A stretch of 64,000 nt of DNA from Aeromicrobium sp. (GTDB lineage Bacteria; Actinomycetota; Coriobacteriia; Anaerosomatales; Anaerosomataceae): contig JADIIM010000034.1 of NCBI GenBank assembly GCA_015351705.1, positions 1 to 64,000 on the forward strand. Direction: 5' to 3'. Shown here in pieces: positions 62,223 through 64,000 of the stretch. Below the pieces are notes generated by a model, which was given only the letters and a program-made list of their open reading frames with translations, was not told the DNA's origin and ran no database searches. Position numbers and translations under genes: made by a program. How positions within the stretch are numbered: position 1 is the stretch's first letter; every line of letters begins with the position of its first letter.

Positions 62223-64000
62223 ATGCACAACCGACTGCCGCCTGGAGGCAGGGTGTACCGGAGCCTCTTCGAGAACGACACGATCGTGATGCTCGTCGTC
62301 GACCCGCACCAGGACGTCATCGTGGACGCGAACCCGGCGGCTGTCCGCTTCTACGGGCGGACGCGGGACCAGCTTTGCGCGATGCGGCCTGCGGAGCTTC
62401 AGGTCTGTGCCGCGTGCGATGTCCACCGCCGCGCGGATGGCTCGGTGGCCACGGTCGAGGTGCATCGCGCGCCAGTGGACCACGACGGCCGGCCGCGGGA
62501 ACTCTGGGTCGTTCACGACGTGACCGAGCGTGAGGCCAGCCAGCGGACGCTCGAGAGCGAGGCGCTGACCCGCCGCATCATGGTCGAGCAGTCGCGGGAC
62601 GGCATCGTGGTGCTCGACGACCACGGCGGCGTCTACGAGGCGAACCGCGTCTTCGCCGAGATGATCGGCTACTCATTGGACGAGGTCAGGGGCCTGCACG
62701 TCTGGGACTGGGACCGCAGCGTCGACCGGGCGGGACTTGAGGAGATGATCGCTACGGTCGACGTGAGCGGCGATCACTTCGAGACCCGACACACCCGCAA
62801 GGACGGCACGGTGTTCGATGTGGAGATCAGCACGAACGCTGTCGTGGTGGACGGCCAGAAGCGCATCTTCTGCATCTGCCGCGACATCAGTGAGCGCACG
62901 GCAGCGCAGGCCGAGATCGCTCACCGTCACGATCTCATGCGTCACATCATCGAGCACAACCGCTCGGCCGTCGCGGTGCACGACCGTGACCTGCGTTACA
63001 TCTACGTCAGCCAGAGCTACCTGGAGCAGTATCGCGTCACCGAGTCCGATGTGATCGGCAGACATCACTATGAGGTGTTCCCCGACCTGCCGGAGAAGTG
63101 GCGCGAGGTGCACCGCAGAGCGCTCGCCGGCGAGGTCCTCGGCGCTGAAGACGACCCGTACGAGCGCGAAGACGGCACGGTCGACTGGACCACGTGGGAG
63201 TGCCGCCCGTGGTACGAGAGCGACGGGTCGGTAGGCGGGATCGTCATCTACACCGAGGTCGTGAACGAACGCAAGAAAGCGGAGATGCGGCTTCGTGAGA
63301 GCGAGGCGCGGCTTCGCACGCTGAGCGACAACATCCCCGACGGCTTCATCTATCAGCTCGAGGTGTCGCCAGACGGGAGCGAACGGCGCTTCACCTACGT
63401 CGGCGCGGGCATCGAGAAGCTGCGCGGCCTGACACAGGCCGAGGTGATGGCTGATGCGAGTGCCCTGTACAACCAGACGCATGAAGAGGACCGGGGCATG
63501 GTCGCGCGGCTGGAGGACGAGGCACTCGCACACCTCACCCGGTTCCGGGCGGAGATCCGCTATCGCGCCGCCGACGGCACGATCCGTTGGAGCCGGCTGT
63601 CTTCCGAGCCGCGGCGGCTCGGTGACGGCCGCATCGTCTGGGACGGCGTGGAGGTCGACATCACCGAGCGCAAGAACGCGGAGCTCGAACTCGCACGGCA
63701 CCGCACCGAACTCGAGTCGCTCGTCTCGGAGCGCACTCGCGAGCTCGAAGAGACCAACCTCGAGCTCGCCGAGGCCAGCCGCGCCAAGAGCGCATTCCTC
63801 GCCAACATGAGCCACGAGCTGCGCACCCCGTTGAACTCGATCATCGGTTTCTCCGGGGTGCTGCTGCAGGATCTCGCCGGTCCACTCGATGAGCGACAGC
63901 GGGCGCAGGTCGAGATGATCAACCGCAGCGGGCGGCACCTCCTCTCGCTCATCAACGATGTGCTCGACCTTGCCAAAGTGGAGTCCGGCAGTGTCGAGGT
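62223..64000 (+). CDS. multi-PAS sensor histidine kinase, 5' part
   Basis: The frame runs to the window end. It has no membrane helix at the N-terminus and starts directly with PAS-like domains: about residues 10-105 (VDPHQDVIVDANPAAVRFYG), 115-230 (VVLDDHGGVYEANRVFAEM), 238-355 (VHDRDLRYIYVSQSYLEQY) and 365-485 (a PAS_3-type fold with GAGIEKLRGLTQAEV). A coiled coil leads to HisKA with the standard MSHELRTPLNSIIGF H-box at about 63810-63850. The ATPase domain lies outside the window. The ATG at 62223 is used; GTG at 62202 is an alternative, and neither has a good RBS. Confidence 0.9.
   Translation, partial: MHNRLPPGGRVYRSLFENDTIVMLVVDPHQDVIVDANPAAVRFYGRTRDQLCAMRPAELQVCAACDVHRRADGSVATVEVHRAPVDHDGRPRELWVVHDVTEREASQRTLESEALTRRIMVEQSRDGIVVLDDHGGVYEANRVFAEMIGYSLDEVRGLHVWDWDRSVDRAGLEEMIATVDVSGDHFETRHTRKDGTVFDVEISTNAVVVDGQKRIFCICRDISERTAAQAEIAHRHDLMRHIIEHNRSAVAVHDRDLRYIYVSQSYLEQYRVTESDVIGRHHYEVFPDLPEKWREVHRRALAGEVLGAEDDPYEREDGTVDWTTWECRPWYESDGSVGGIVIYTEVVNERKKAEMRLRESEARLRTLSDNIPDGFIYQLEVSPDGSERRFTYVGAGIEKLRGLTQAEVMADASALYNQTHEEDRGMVARLEDEALAHLTRFRAEIRYRAADGTIRWSRLSSEPRRLGDGRIVWDGVEVDITERKNAELELARHRTELESLVSERTRELEETNLELAEASRAKSAFLANMSHELRTPLNSIIGFSGVLLQDLAGPLDERQRAQVEMINRSGRHLLSLINDVLDLAKVESGSVE

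Overview
The window is GC-rich chromosomal DNA with dense, short-spaced genes, GTG/TTG starts and AGGAG-type ribosome binding sites. A DUF2510 protein, three proteins with cell wall-binding repeat 2 (CWB2), a split PntAA/PntAB/PntB transhydrogenase and many c-di-GMP proteins suggest a high-GC actinobacterium, probably Coriobacteriia-like (for example the OPB41/Anaerosomatales type). That taxonomic call is inference. No plasmid, phage, IS element or CRISPR array is visible.

Layout. 1-4.1 kb: 3' part of a 6-phosphogluconate dehydrogenase, a small four-cysteine protein with an adjacent palindrome, a membrane PEGA/beta-propeller protein, a SIMPL lipoprotein, then tRNA-Arg(ACG) and tRNA-Ser(GCT). 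4.3-14.4 kb: threonine-to-glycine operon (tdh-kbl) with a PAP2 phosphatase, tRNA-Ser(TGA), a ClC-CBS / CPA2-USP ion transport pair, and a glycine betaine ABC operon. 14.5-20.4 kb: a PadR-controlled envelope-stress-like operon, tadA with a DUF2207 protein, small membrane genes and tRNA-Ser(GGA). 20.5-27.4 kb: thymidine kinase, a response regulator with a degenerate GGDEF domain, a MoaD-like protein, the pnt operon, a 7TM-PAS-GGDEF cyclase and tRNA-Ser(CGA). 27.4-28.3 kb: a lower-GC stretch with a lipoprotein gene, bounded by a partial duplicate of the tRNA-Ser(CGA) 3' end. 28.4-34.6 kb: nitroreductase-like, SGNH hydrolase, Zn peptidase, a calcium/cation exchanger behind a yybP-ykoY (Mn2+) riboswitch, an alpha/beta hydrolase and a GNAT enzyme. 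34.6-40.7 kb (minus strand): a 53-residue membrane protein coupled to an MFS exporter, a DUF2089/SHOCT-like operon with a tandem operator, and a three-gene signalling operon (CarH-like B12 photosensor domain, PAS-GGDEF, histidine kinase). 40.8-46 kb: a lipoprotein/MacB-type ABC cluster, a CWB2 surface protein and a ZIP transporter. 46-64 kb: a PAS-GGDEF-EAL phosphodiesterase, a secreted protein of unknown role, a DUF1295 reductase, DegV, a polar amino-acid ABC operon, a DUF2510 protein, two large CWB2 surface proteins flanking an LTA-synthase-like enzyme, and the start of a multi-PAS histidine kinase cut by the window end.

How the parts fit. The most striking unit is the 37.4-40.7 kb operon. 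Its first gene carries the W-H-x8-E-H pattern of B12-dependent photoreceptors without a DNA-binding domain, followed by an intact diguanylate cyclase and a kinase; a light- or cobalamin-sensing c-di-GMP pathway is the natural reading. Other c-di-GMP parts are an intact GGEEF cyclase, a phosphodiesterase with a broken GGDEF and a response regulator with a broken GGDEF. All four common serine tRNA species are present, and so are tRNA-Arg(ACG) and the enzyme (TadA) that edits it. Two small-repressor operons (PadR and DUF2089) each show repeated operator-like sites over their own promoters.
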